NCBI GenBank assembly: GCA_947589055.1
Contig: CANPZL010000010.1
Span: forward strand, 1 to 64,000
Origin: an uncultured Lachnospiraceae bacterium
GTDB lineage: Bacteria; Bacillota; Clostridia; Lachnospirales; Lachnospiraceae
Length of the DNA: 64,000 bases
Direction: 5' to 3'
Shown: positions 26,097-33,998 of the stretch, in pieces
Position numbering within the stretch: position 1 is the stretch's first letter
How the letters are laid out: each line of letters starts with the position of its first letter
Program-made: the position numbers and the translations under genes
Notes under the pieces: generated by a model
Database searches by the model: none
What the model saw: only the letters and a program-made list of their open reading frames with translations
Told to the model about the DNA's origin: nothing

Positions 26097-26125
26097 TTGA
26101 CATATAATACTATGTATTATATAGT
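26097..26125 (+). promoter_or_regulatory. Promoter of the padR operon
   Basis: TTGACA (26097-26102) and TATAGT (26120-26125) are spaced by 17 bases, with AAGGAGG ahead of the ATG at 26149. The -10 box lies inside the operator described next. Confidence 0.85.
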
Positions 26126-26130
26126 ATTAT
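26104..26130. promoter_or_regulatory. PadR-type operator, perfect inverted repeat
   Basis: ATAATACTAT (26104-26113) and ATAGTATTAT (26121-26130) form a perfect 10-bp inverted repeat with a 7-base spacer. It fills the space between -35 and -10 and covers the -10 box. PadR proteins bind AT-rich dyads of this kind, so the following PadR protein probably represses its own operon. Confidence 0.78.
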
Positions 26131-26148
26131 GCGTAAGGAGGTATAATA

Positions 26149-26469
26149 ATGGATATTCAGTTAAAGCGGGGAATACTGGACATATGCGTATTAAGTGCGT
26201 TATTGAAGGAAGATTCCTACGGATACAAGATCATGAAAGACTTACAGTCCTATGTGGAAATATCAGAATCCACATTGTATCCGATCCTTCGTAGATTGGA
26301 GGCCTCGTCTGCATTAAAGGTTTATTCAGCGGAGCATAACGGAAGACTGCGAAAGTATTATGCCATTACGCCAGAGGGAAGAGAACGGATTCGGGAATTT
26401 CTGGAGGAATGGAAGGGTGTACAGATCATGTATGAGTATATAAAAAAGGAGATGAAGGAAGATGAATAA
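26149..26469 (+). CDS. PadR-family transcriptional regulator
   Basis: This 106-residue regulator has the PadR winged helix: MDIQLKRGILDICVLSALL, the recognition part SESTLYPILRRLEASSALK and the wing GRLRKYYAITPEGRERI. The C-terminal helix (REFLEEWKGVQIMYEYI) serves dimerisation. It is the short PadR-s2 form that controls membrane-stress genes beside it. It overlaps the DUF1700 gene by 8 bases. The operator dyad at 26104 suggests autorepression, with release by an unknown membrane or drug signal. Confidence 0.93.
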   Translation: MDIQLKRGILDICVLSALLKEDSYGYKIMKDLQSYVEISESTLYPILRRLEASSALKVYSAEHNGRLRKYYAITPEGRERIREFLEEWKGVQIMYEYIKKEMKEDE

Positions 26470-27070
26470 GGATGAATTCTTAACGGAGCTGGAAAGAAAG
26501 CTTGCGGATTATCCGTTTGACGAGACAAAGGCTTCTATAGAATATTATGGAGAGATGATAGATGACCGGATGGAAGACGGTATGCAGGAGGGAGAGGCTG
26601 TCGCTTCCTTAGGCCGGATTGATGAGATTGCCGATAGGATAAAAGTAGAGCTTCCCTTGACTACATTGGTAAAGATGAAAACGAAAGAAAAGACAAAAGG
26701 GAGACGAATACCGGTGTGGGTAATTCTTTTATTAGTCTTAGGATTTCCTCTGTGGGGCAGTCTGTGTCTTGCGATCATAGCAATGCTATTGAGCTTTTAT
26801 GCGGCAATATGGGCGGTCGATATTGCGTTCTGGGCGGTCTGCATCTCTTTATTGGCCATGATCTTACCCGGCATGGTCGGCTTTTTTGCCTGCCTGTTCC
26901 GTGGTTCGGTCGGTTCTGCATTCATTTATCTGGGAAGCGGTCTTGCTTGTGCCGGTTTGGGTATCTTTTTATTCATAGGTATGCGGTTAGTCACGAAAGG
27001 TATATGCCGGGGAACCGGCTGGTGTTATCATCAGATTAAAAAAAGTCTGGTAAGAAAGGAGGAACAGTAG
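26462..27070 (+). CDS. DUF1700 (HAAS domain) membrane protein
   Basis: This 202-residue protein starts with a cytoplasmic helical domain (MNKDEFLTELERKLADYP, DEIADRIKVELPL) typical of the HAAS/DUF1700 family. Four to five hydrophobic helices follow. It is nearly always found between a PadR regulator and a DUF4097 protein, as here. Its job is thought to be sensing or relaying membrane state, though this is not proven. It overlaps padR by 8 bases and is separated from the next gene by a single base, so the three are translated together. Confidence 0.86.
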   Translation: MNKDEFLTELERKLADYPFDETKASIEYYGEMIDDRMEDGMQEGEAVASLGRIDEIADRIKVELPLTTLVKMKTKEKTKGRRIPVWVILLLVLGFPLWGSLCLAIIAMLLSFYAAIWAVDIAFWAVCISLLAMILPGMVGFFACLFRGSVGSAFIYLGSGLACAGLGIFLFIGMRLVTKGICRGTGWCYHQIKKSLVRKEEQ

Positions 27071-27071
27071 C

Positions 27072-28085
27072 ATGAAACACACAGGAAAGGCGTTGATACT
27101 TGCCGGGATTTTGTTGGTTTGCGGAATGACGATCTTTGCTGTCGGCTGGGGAATTCTGATAAAGGCTCCGGAGGATGAGAAGCTTCCGGAAATATATGAA
27201 GAAAAGACCTATACGACGGACGGGGCATCTATTGAACGGATCAAAGCTCGGCTGACGAACGAAGAGATTCGATTTGAACCTGGAGAAGGCGATAAGATAG
27301 AGATTGTTTATTGGGATAACGTTGACAGCCCAGAATGGCTGATCACAGAAAACAGTGAAATTTTAAATATCACACGGGAACCGGACTTTCATTTTTTCTC
27401 GATTCCGAACATTACCGTACCGTTTGCAGAAATGGACAAACAGTATGAGATCACGGTACGGATACCGGAATCCTATGCAGGCGCCTATGATCTGTATTCC
27501 GATTCCGGTCTCCTTTCACTTTCTGATCTGACGGTTGAACAGGAACTCGTCATGGAGATTGCCTCCGGGGAGATCAGGCTTGACAATGTAACTTGCAAAG
27601 GAGATATGCAGTTGGAAATGAGTTCCGGCAAGCTGACGATGAATACAGTAGAAGGAATCGGAATGGATATAAGCCTGCTTAGCGGAATTTGCAGTTTGAC
27701 TGATATAACAGGAAGCGGCGATTGCAGAATGGAAATGAATTCCGGCGTTTCCAGACTTGAGAATCTAAAAATGCAGGGTAACCTGGAACTGGGGCTTACT
27801 TCCGGAAATATAGAAGGTACAGGCATAAGTGCCAATATGCTTACGATTGATGAGACCAGTGGCAGGACTTTACTTTCAGAGGTAAATGTAGAGGAAGGTT
27901 TGAATGTCTATGCGACTTCCGGTAGGATTTCGGTTGATCTGATGGATGAAATGGATGCATTTACCATCATTTCCGACATAACCTCCGGAACCTGCAATCT
28001 GCCGGAATACTATAGAAGCGGGGATAAAGAACTGAATGCTACCGTTACTTCCGGTAATATTACTATATCCTTTGAAGAACATTGA
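27072..28085 (+). CDS. DUF4097-type beta-strand repeat protein
   Basis: This 337-residue protein has an N-terminal hydrophobic segment (residues about 8-30, ALILAGILLVCGMTIFAVGW) that could be a signal anchor. A long repeated beta-strand region follows, in which units of about 20 residues end in SG or SSG (for example EIASGEIRLDNV, EMSSGKLTMNTV, EMNSGVSRLENL, GLTSGNIEGTG). This gives a right-handed beta-solenoid-like repeat. The family (DUF4097, putative adhesin) accompanies PadR/DUF1700. It would sit outside the membrane, role unknown. AGGAGGAACAGTAGC precedes the ATG. Confidence 0.86.
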   Translation: MKHTGKALILAGILLVCGMTIFAVGWGILIKAPEDEKLPEIYEEKTYTTDGASIERIKARLTNEEIRFEPGEGDKIEIVYWDNVDSPEWLITENSEILNITREPDFHFFSIPNITVPFAEMDKQYEITVRIPESYAGAYDLYSDSGLLSLSDLTVEQELVMEIASGEIRLDNVTCKGDMQLEMSSGKLTMNTVEGIGMDISLLSGICSLTDITGSGDCRMEMNSGVSRLENLKMQGNLELGLTSGNIEGTGISANMLTIDETSGRTLLSEVNVEEGLNVYATSGRISVDLMDEMDAFTIISDITSGTCNLPEYYRSGDKELNATVTSGNITISFEEH

Positions 28086-28098
28086 ACATACAGAACAA

Positions 28099-28140
28099 AC
28101 AAAAAAATCGGGGTATTAGGCGTCCTGCCTAATATCCCGA
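28099..28140. terminator. Bidirectional terminator between the DUF4097 and glycosyltransferase genes
   Basis: The stem CGGGGTATTAGGC/GCCTAATATCCCG has a five-base loop. On the minus strand it is followed by seven T residues and overlaps the stop codon of the glycosyltransferase; on the plus strand a shorter AAAAATTTT tail follows. Confidence 0.85.
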
Positions 28141-28853
28141 AAAATTTTCAGTGTATCAATGAACATGGAATAGATGTCCTGCAGCCGGATACGGGAACCG
28201 CTTTGCTCTGTAATGCGTTTATAATCCACGAAAACCGGCATTTCCAGGATTTTTGCATGCTTCTGGCAGGCTCTTGCCAGAATCTCAATATCAAAGGCAT
28301 AACCGGTAGTTTTAAGCTCGAATGCGATGGGTTTGATGATCTCTGCCCGAAACAGTTTCACGCCGGTCTGCGTATCCTTTAACTGCAAGTGGAACAACAG
28401 GTGGAGCAATAGATAATAACCATAGCTTAGGATTTTTCTGGTGAAGGGATAGTGTAATCTGGAATCCTTGTGGAGCTTGGAGCCGATAACAATATCCGCT
28501 TCCGTACATATCAGCTGCTCCATAAACCGTTCCAAGTGTCTGGGTGACAGATCCAAATCTGCGTCAAGAAAGGCGATATATGCACCCTGAGCCTTTTGGA
28601 TTCCTTCCTTGATGGCGCCGCCTTTTCCACGGTTTTTATGATAAGTAAGAACTTTGATCCGATGGTTTTCCTCTCTGGCACGCATTGCCTCCGAAAAGGT
28701 ATGATCCGTGCTTCCATCATTGACTAGGATGATTTCATAATTAGAATAAAAGTCTTCTACGATTTCCGCAGTAGTTAAAAGATTGGAATATATGCATTGT
28801 TCTTCGTTGTATGCCGGCATGACGATTGACAGCATATCCGTTTGTTGTACCAT
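28116..28853 (-). CDS. Family 2 glycosyltransferase (polyprenyl-phosphate sugar transferase type)
   Basis: This 245-residue GT-A enzyme has LSIVMPAYNEEQCI at the start, a nucleotide-binding NDGSTD near residue 45, the metal-binding DADLD near 97 and a DTQTGVKLF segment near 160. These are marks of the dolichol- or polyprenyl-phosphate mannose/glucose synthase branch. The sugar is probably moved from a nucleotide donor onto a lipid carrier on the inner membrane face. No transmembrane tail is seen, so it is the soluble form. A minus-strand promoter at 28911-28883 drives it. Neighbours give no clue about the polymer. Confidence 0.87.
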   Translation of the reverse strand: MVQQTDMLSIVMPAYNEEQCIYSNLLTTAEIVEDFYSNYEIILVNDGSTDHTFSEAMRAREENHRIKVLTYHKNRGKGGAIKEGIQKAQGAYIAFLDADLDLSPRHLERFMEQLICTEADIVIGSKLHKDSRLHYPFTRKILSYGYYLLLHLLFHLQLKDTQTGVKLFRAEIIKPIAFELKTTGYAFDIEILARACQKHAKILEMPVFVDYKRITEQSGSRIRLQDIYSMFIDTLKIFRDIRQDA

Positions 28854-28882
28854 TTCCTTTACCTCGAATCAAACCTTGTATC

Positions 28883-28911
28883 ATTATAATATAGAAGGTT
28901 GAAATACTCAA
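28883..28911 (-). promoter_or_regulatory. Promoter for the glycosyltransferase gene
   Basis: On the minus strand TTGAGT (28911-28906) and TATAAT (28888-28883) are 17 bases apart. Confidence 0.68.
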
Positions 28912-28925
28912 GGCTTTTTACAGGC

Positions 28926-29330
28926 TTAGGAAGGATTTTCCGGTGGGAATAACGTGTTAATATACTGATTGATTTCTTCCTGCTCCTTTTCTGACAAAAC
29001 AAGCAGATGTTCCAAATGTGTAGCATAGTATTGGATACGATAATATAGTTCCATTTGATCTTTTATAGAAGAGTTTAGAAATTGTTCCCATAGGGAAGAA
29101 GCAGGATTTAATTCACCAAACAGAAGATAATCCGCAGAAATATGAAAACGATTTTTATATTTATACAGCGTATCGATCGAAGGGAAGTTTTCACCGCTTT
29201 CCAGCTTTTTATATGCAGAATAAGAAATGTCCAGATGCTCTGCCATAGTTTCCTGCGTCAGACCCAGCTGGGTTCGTATGTTTTTGATCCGTTCCTGATA
29301 GTTTGTATTTTTTGAAAGAGATGATGACAT
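28926..29330 (-). CDS. Xre-family helix-turn-helix regulator
   Basis: This 134-residue DNA-binding protein has a Cro/Xre helix-turn-helix at residues about 12-66 (IRTQLGLTQETMAEHLDISY, AYKKLESGENFPSIDTL). A C-terminal helical tail of about 50 residues (QEEINQYINTLF) may serve oligomerisation. The start at 29330 has AAAGGAAG upstream; a longer frame to 29411 has no ribosome site. It stands alone and is divergent from the DHH gene, which it might control. No phage genes lie near, so I take it as a host regulator. Confidence 0.85.
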   Translation of the reverse strand: MSSSLSKNTNYQERIKNIRTQLGLTQETMAEHLDISYSAYKKLESGENFPSIDTLYKYKNRFHISADYLLFGELNPASSLWEQFLNSSIKDQMELYYRIQYYATHLEHLLVLSEKEQEEINQYINTLFPPENPS

Positions 29331-29442
29331 AATTCGACTTCCTTTCTTAATATCTAAGGTATAGTGTTTCCTAAAAATCAAACAGACATTACGAATATAT
29401 AAAATATACATTTATAAGGCATCTTTAAGCCATGCAGACAAC

Positions 29443-29471
29443 TGGACGAATCGGCATTTCCGCTGTATAAT
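29443..29471 (+). promoter_or_regulatory. Probable promoter for the DHH gene
   Basis: TGGACG (29443-29448) and TATAAT (29466-29471) are spaced by 17 bases. The -35 box is weak, so activation may be needed. Confidence 0.5.
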
Positions 29472-29506
29472 GATAATGATATTTTTAAGGAAGTGAGGGG
29501 TTGAAA

Positions 29507-30427
29507 ATGAGATTAGTTACTCGTTCGGATTTCGACGGATTGGTGTGCGGTGCATTATTAAAGGAGACTGGCATCATTGATTCATGGATGTTTGCACACC
29601 CAAAGGATTTGCAGGATGGATTGATTGCGATCAATGAAAATGATTGTCTGGCAAATGTTCCGTTTGTGGAAGGCTGCGGACTATGGTTCGATCATCATTC
29701 CAGTGAGTTTGAGCGTCAGGAGCTGAAAGGAAAATATAAAGGGGAAAGCCGGATCACCCCTTCCTGTGCCAGAATCATTTATGAATATTATGGAGGCGAA
29801 AAACGGTTTCCACAGTTTGGAGAAATGATGGAAGCAGTGGATAAGGTGGATTCCGGTAATCTTACGATTGAGGAGGTTATGCATCCTACCGGATGGATCC
29901 TGATCGGATTTTTAATGGATCCCCGGACCGGACTGGGAAGATGGAGGCAGTTTACCATATCCAATTATCAGCTGATGGAGAAACTTATGGACGCCTGCCG
30001 GACTATGTCAACAGAAGAAATCCTTGCGTTATCAGATGTTCAGGAACGGATTCAGGTATACGAGGAGCAGACGGAAAAATTTAAGGAAATGGTTCAAACA
30101 TATACACGGGTAGAAGGAAAGGTGATCATTTCGGATCTGCGGGGTGTGGATCCCATTTATACCGGGAATCGGTTTATGATCTACAGTATGTATCCGGAGC
30201 AGAATATATCCGCATGGATTGTCAGCGGCAGAGGCGGAAAGGGCTGTTCTGCGGCAGTCGGCTATAGTATATTGAACCGTACCTGTGATGTGAATGTAGG
30301 AAGCCTGATGCTGAAATATAACGGCGGCGGTCATAAAAAGGTAGGAACCTGTCAGTTTAGCGAGGAAACGATGGAAACAGAGCTTCCAAAGATGTTAAAG
30401 GAACTGTGTCAGCTGGCAAATCAATAG
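29507..30427 (+). CDS. DHH-family phosphoesterase
   Basis: This 306-residue enzyme has RSDFDGLVCGALL at the N-terminus and the motif LWFDHHSSEF near residue 62, which give the metal-binding aspartate and DHH signature. At the C-terminus lies GGGHKKVGTCQF, the DHHA1-like substrate site. Such proteins cleave phosphodiester or phosphoanhydride bonds (exopolyphosphatase, oligonucleotide or cyclic dinucleotide phosphodiesterase); the substrate cannot be told here. No membrane or PAS domain is present, unlike GdpP. GTGAGGGG precedes ATG 29507; a TTG at 29501 is less likely. TrmO follows. Confidence 0.83.
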   Translation: MRLVTRSDFDGLVCGALLKETGIIDSWMFAHPKDLQDGLIAINENDCLANVPFVEGCGLWFDHHSSEFERQELKGKYKGESRITPSCARIIYEYYGGEKRFPQFGEMMEAVDKVDSGNLTIEEVMHPTGWILIGFLMDPRTGLGRWRQFTISNYQLMEKLMDACRTMSTEEILALSDVQERIQVYEEQTEKFKEMVQTYTRVEGKVIISDLRGVDPIYTGNRFMIYSMYPEQNISAWIVSGRGGKGCSAAVGYSILNRTCDVNVGSLMLKYNGGGHKKVGTCQFSEETMETELPKMLKELCQLANQ

Positions 30428-30500
30428 CGGCAGGGAAACTTTAATAGAATGCCGGTTATTCGGAATGCCGGATATGAAACAGCGGGATATGGGTGGAGAT

Positions 30501-31196
30501 ATGGACACAGGCTTTAAGATAATCGCATATGTGCATACGGATTTTCCAGCAAAATTTGGTATTCCCAGACAAAGTGGTCTGATAAATTCCTTAAAAGGAA
30601 CCCTGTGTTTTGAACCGGAATTCCGAAATCCGGATATAGTACGGGGCTTGGAGGAGTTTTCGCATATCTGGCTGTTGTGGAGGTGTTCGGAGTCCATACG
30701 CAATACCTGGTCGGCAACGGTTGCACCACCACGGTTGGGCGGCAGGGTGAAAAAAGGTGTCTTTGCTACCCGTTCGCCATTCCGTCCGAATCCCATCGGA
30801 TTATCCTCTGTACGTTTGGAACGGATTGTATACGATGAAACACTGGGACCGGTGCTTCATATATCCGGAGCAGACATCTTAGACGGTACGCCGGTATATG
30901 ATATTAAACCGTATCTGGCTTATACGGATAGCCATCCGGAAGCAAGGGCAGGCTTTGCGGATACGGTTTTGGGATACGGACTGGAGGTTTCATTTCCGGA
31001 GGCGCTATTGCAAAAGCTTCCGAAAGAGCAGCGGGACACTGTGATCGAACTGCTGCGGCAGGATCCAAGACCGGGAACGAAGGAAGCTCCGGATAAGGAA
31101 TATCGTATGCTGTTTGGGGATTATGATATATGGTTTTTTGTAAGAAACGATCAGGTACAGGTCAGCAACGTGATCTTAAAGCCCAGAGAGGCTTGA
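30501..31196 (+). CDS. trmO: tRNA (N6-threonylcarbamoyladenosine) methyltransferase TrmO
   Basis: This protein of about 231 residues belongs to the TsaA/TrmO family, which methylates t6A37 of tRNA with S-adenosylmethionine. Visible motifs are FGIPRQSGL, the signature VAPPRLGGRVKKGVFATRSP and FRPNPIGLSSVRLE. A C-terminal all-beta extension ends near VSNVILKP. Several in-frame ATGs exist (30465, 30474, 30489, 30501); I chose 30501 because GGTGGAG lies just upstream, though the spacing is short. Its stop codon lies inside the -35 box of the aspS T-box promoter. Confidence 0.88.
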   Translation: MDTGFKIIAYVHTDFPAKFGIPRQSGLINSLKGTLCFEPEFRNPDIVRGLEEFSHIWLLWRCSESIRNTWSATVAPPRLGGRVKKGVFATRSPFRPNPIGLSSVRLERIVYDETLGPVLHISGADILDGTPVYDIKPYLAYTDSHPEARAGFADTVLGYGLEVSFPEALLQKLPKEQRDTVIELLRQDPRPGTKEAPDKEYRMLFGDYDIWFFVRNDQVQVSNVILKPREA

Positions 31197-31222
31197 CATA
31201 TGATTTTTGTCTGATATATAAT
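31193..31222 (+). promoter_or_regulatory. Promoter of the aspS T-box leader
   Basis: TTGACA (31193-31198, overlapping the trmO stop) and TATAAT (31217-31222) are spaced by 18 bases. Confidence 0.85.
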
Positions 31223-31228
31223 GACGAA

Positions 31229-31545
31229 AGAATAAGGCGATGACGAAGAGAAGTAGCCCAATTATCGTTTCCAGCGAGTGGAGGTTGGTGAAAGCTCCAT
31301 AAAGTGAATTGGTGTGAATAACACTTTATCAGCTACAATCTGAACTTAAAGAAATTCCTGTAAGTGATCTGAGCGAGGGATTTCTGCGACAGTAGGTGCG
31401 TCGCAGCTGTGCGAAAAACAGCAGGTTAGGGAGGAATCCATAGCCATAAGGGACTGCAGAGCAGTAAATCAGGTGGCACCGCGGACAGTAAGATGGTTAG
31501 CTGTTCGTCCTGAACAGGAGTTTAGGACGGGCGGCTTTTCTTATT
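31229..31545 (+). promoter_or_regulatory. T-box riboswitch controlling aspS
   Basis: The leader carries the T-box sequence AGGTGGCACCGCGG at 31471-31484, which pairs with the uncharged tRNA end. Stem I can be followed by eye: CCAATT/AATTGG (31258-31263 with 31307-31312) above the specifier loop and ATAAGG/CTTTAT (31232-31237 with 31324-31329) below it. The 5' side of the loop has AGTA, as usual. The 3' side reads TGTGAATAACA and contains GAA (Glu, 31316) and AAC (Asn, 31320, followed by A), but no GAC or GAT for Asp. A 12-bp terminator with three G-U pairs (31500-31511 with 31524-31535) and TTTTC ends it. Uncharged tRNA should stabilise the antiterminator and turn aspS on. Confidence 0.88.
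31500..31545 (+). terminator. Conditional terminator of the aspS T-box
   Basis: The stem GCTGTTCGTCCT/AGGACGGGCGGC has a 12-base loop and is followed by TTTTCTTATTTT. It excludes the antiterminator formed by the T-box bulge. Confidence 0.82.
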
Positions 31546-31677
31546 TTGTAGAGATCCTGCAAATAACGCTTTTGTATGGGAAGTCTGTACGGGAAACGTA
31601 AAAACCGTCCTTTGGGAAACGGAAAGTGAGAATAGAGCATTTCCGAAACGGAAAGAATAAAGAAAAGGAGAAGGAAG

Positions 31678-33429
31678 ATGAATCGTTCAAATGTGTATCG
31701 GAACAAAACCATTGACCAGATTGGCGAACCGGATGTAGGAACAACGCTGAAGGTGGCAGGCTGGATAGAAAATATTCGGGATCATGGCGGCGTATCCTTT
31801 GTGGATCTGCGTGATATGTACGGGGTATTGCAGGTAGTTATGCGGGATACCTCGCTGCTGGACGGGCTGAATAGAGAGGACTGTGTATCAATGGAAGGTG
31901 TGATTGAACACCGGGATGATGAAACCTACAATCCAAAGATTGCAACAGGAACCATTGAGCTGGAGGCACATACCGTTACCGTTTTAGGAAAGGTGTATAA
32001 GCCGGTTCCGTTTGAGATCATGACGTCGAAGGAGATTCGGGAAGATGTCCGCTTAAAATACCGCTATCTGGATCTGAGAAATAAAAAGGTAAAGGATACG
32101 ATCATTTTCCGGTCACAGGTCATTCGGTTCCTGCGGGAAAAGATGGAAGAGATGGGCTTTCTGGAAATCCAGACTCCGATTCTTTGTGCTTCCTCGCCGG
32201 AAGGGGCGAGGGATTATATCGTTCCTTCCCGTAAATTCAAGGGGAAATTTTATGCACTGCCGCAGGCACCCCAACAGTATAAGCAGCTGTTAATGGTATC
32301 CGGATTCGATAAGTATTTTCAGATCGCCCCCTGTTTTCGGGACGAAGATGCCAGAGCGGATCGTTCCCCCGGTGAGTTTTATCAGTTGGATTTTGAGATG
32401 AGCTTTGCGACACAGGAGGATGTGTTCCGGGTAGGTGAAGAAGTGTTATCGGCAACCTTCCAAAAATTTGCTCCGGAGGGATATACGGTAACGCAGGCCC
32501 CTTATCCGGTTTACAGTTATAAGCAGGCTATGCTGGAATTCGGTACGGATAAACCGGATTTGCGAAATCCTCTTCGGATCATTGACGTTACGGAATTTTT
32601 CCAGCGTTGTACCTTCCAACCCTTTCATGGAAAGACAGTCCGTGCCATCAATGTACGGGCAAAGCTGTCGAAGGGGCAGCATGAAAAACTATTGAAATTC
32701 GCTACCGCTATCGGCATGGGCGGACTTGGATACTTGGAAGTATTAGAAGACAGAAGTTATAAAGGTCCCATCGACAAATTCATTCCTGAGGATATGAAGC
32801 AGGAAATGGCGGAGCTGGCAGGCTTGGAACCGGGCGATACGATTTTCTTTATTGCCGATAAGGAAGAACGGGCGGCGGATTTTGCCGGACAGCTCCGGAC
32901 GGAAATCGGAACACGTCTGGATCTACTGGAAAAGAATGCTTACCGTTTCTGCTATGTCAATGATTTTCCGATGTACGAGTACGACAAGGAAACCAAGCAG
33001 ATGATCTTTACCCATAATCCGTTTTCCATGCCGCAGGGCGGATTGGAAGCTCTGAATACGAAGAAACCGGAGGACATTTTAGCTTATCAGTATGATATTG
33101 TCTGCAATGGAGTAGAGTTATCCTCCGGCGCTGTCCGTAACCATGACCTGCAGATCATGGTAAAGGCATTTGAGATAGCCGGTTATACGGAAGAAGATCT
33201 GAAGGAAAAATTCGGCGCTTTATACCATGCATTTCAATACGGTGCACCGCCCCATGCAGGAATGGCACCCGGCGTAGACCGGATGATCATGCTGTTGCGG
33301 AATGAGGAAAATATCCGGGAAGTGATTGCCTTTCCAATGAACGGAAATGCACAGGATCTGATGTGCGGGGCTCCGGGAGAGGTAACCGAACAGCAGCTTC
33401 GGGAGGCTCATATTAAGGTGAGACAGTAG
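31678..33429 (+). CDS. aspS: Aspartyl-tRNA synthetase
   Basis: This 583-residue class II synthetase of the bacterial type has an N-terminal OB-fold (VAGWIENIRDHGGVSFVDLRD), motif 2 in FRDEDARADRSPGEFYQLDFEMSF, a GAD insertion domain and motif 3 in GAPPHAGMAPGVDRMIML. It charges tRNA-Asp, and in organisms lacking AsnRS also tRNA-Asn for later amidation by GatCAB. The preceding T-box seems to read an Asn and possibly a Glu codon rather than Asp, which suggests a non-discriminating enzyme. AAAAGGAGAAGGAAG precedes the ATG. A good terminator follows. Confidence 0.96.
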   Translation: MNRSNVYRNKTIDQIGEPDVGTTLKVAGWIENIRDHGGVSFVDLRDMYGVLQVVMRDTSLLDGLNREDCVSMEGVIEHRDDETYNPKIATGTIELEAHTVTVLGKVYKPVPFEIMTSKEIREDVRLKYRYLDLRNKKVKDTIIFRSQVIRFLREKMEEMGFLEIQTPILCASSPEGARDYIVPSRKFKGKFYALPQAPQQYKQLLMVSGFDKYFQIAPCFRDEDARADRSPGEFYQLDFEMSFATQEDVFRVGEEVLSATFQKFAPEGYTVTQAPYPVYSYKQAMLEFGTDKPDLRNPLRIIDVTEFFQRCTFQPFHGKTVRAINVRAKLSKGQHEKLLKFATAIGMGGLGYLEVLEDRSYKGPIDKFIPEDMKQEMAELAGLEPGDTIFFIADKEERAADFAGQLRTEIGTRLDLLEKNAYRFCYVNDFPMYEYDKETKQMIFTHNPFSMPQGGLEALNTKKPEDILAYQYDIVCNGVELSSGAVRNHDLQIMVKAFEIAGYTEEDLKEKFGALYHAFQYGAPPHAGMAPGVDRMIMLLRNEENIREVIAFPMNGNAQDLMCGAPGEVTEQQLREAHIKVRQ

Positions 33430-33456
33430 GAGCTTGAAAAGAATACTGGTTTAAAC

Positions 33457-33491
33457 ATGCAGGCGTTTGATGTCAAACGTCTGCATTTTTT
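33457..33491 (+). terminator. Terminator after aspS
   Basis: ATGCAGGCGTTTG (33457-33469) pairs with CAAACGTCTGCAT (33474-33486) around ATGT and is followed by TTTTTTG. Confidence 0.9.
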
Positions 33492-33669
33492 GATATGGAC
33501 ATATTTTGATATTGTAGTTGTAGTTATGTTATGCTAAACAGAGGGAAAGTGGATACTGAAAATTATGTCAAGTTTGATGGAAGCGATTTTGATTCTGACA
33601 ACTGTTTTCCCTGAAAAAAACAATAGTTGATGATGGGTTCTTGACGAAACCATTGATCTGTGGTACTCT

Positions 33670-33946
33670 GGTTTATGTGAAACCGATGAAAAAGAGGAAG
33701 TACATTTGTGAAACACCTTACAGAGAGCTGCAAACAGGTGGAATTGCAGCAGGCAGTGACAGATGGAATGGGCTTTTGAGGGCGACCCGAACCGGGAGCG
33801 GTAGGGAAGACGGAGAGGAAACTTCGTTAGCAAATCAGATATATGCAGGTATATCATAAGGTGGTCGTGCATCGCACGTCAAGCAGGGTGGCACCGCAGG
33901 AGCAGAAACTCTTGTCCCAGCAGAATGGGATAAGGGTTATTTTTAT
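33670..33946 (+). promoter_or_regulatory. T-box riboswitch controlling trpB
   Basis: The conserved T-box AGGGTGGCACCGC lies near 33884-33898. Upstream, AGAGAGCTGC and GCAGC form part of stem I, and TGG at 33764-33766 followed by A fits a Trp specifier. The terminator at 33907-33946 can be replaced by the T-box antiterminator when uncharged tRNA-Trp binds. A possible promoter is TTGACG (33641) with TACTCT 17 bases later, which is weak; the exact 5' end is not certain. Confidence 0.85.
33907..33946 (+). terminator. Conditional terminator of the trpB T-box
   Basis: ACTCTTGTCCCA pairs with TGGGATAAGGGT with G-U pairs, followed by TATTTTTATG. Confidence 0.75.
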
Positions 33947-33998
33947 GTTTGAAAGACCGATCCCGAATTATCTATTTAAAATGGAAAGGAGAAGTAAC

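Noticed and set aside
33843-33998. A longer start for trpB
   Set aside because: The extra codons are the T-box and terminator RNA; the true ribosome site is just before 33999.
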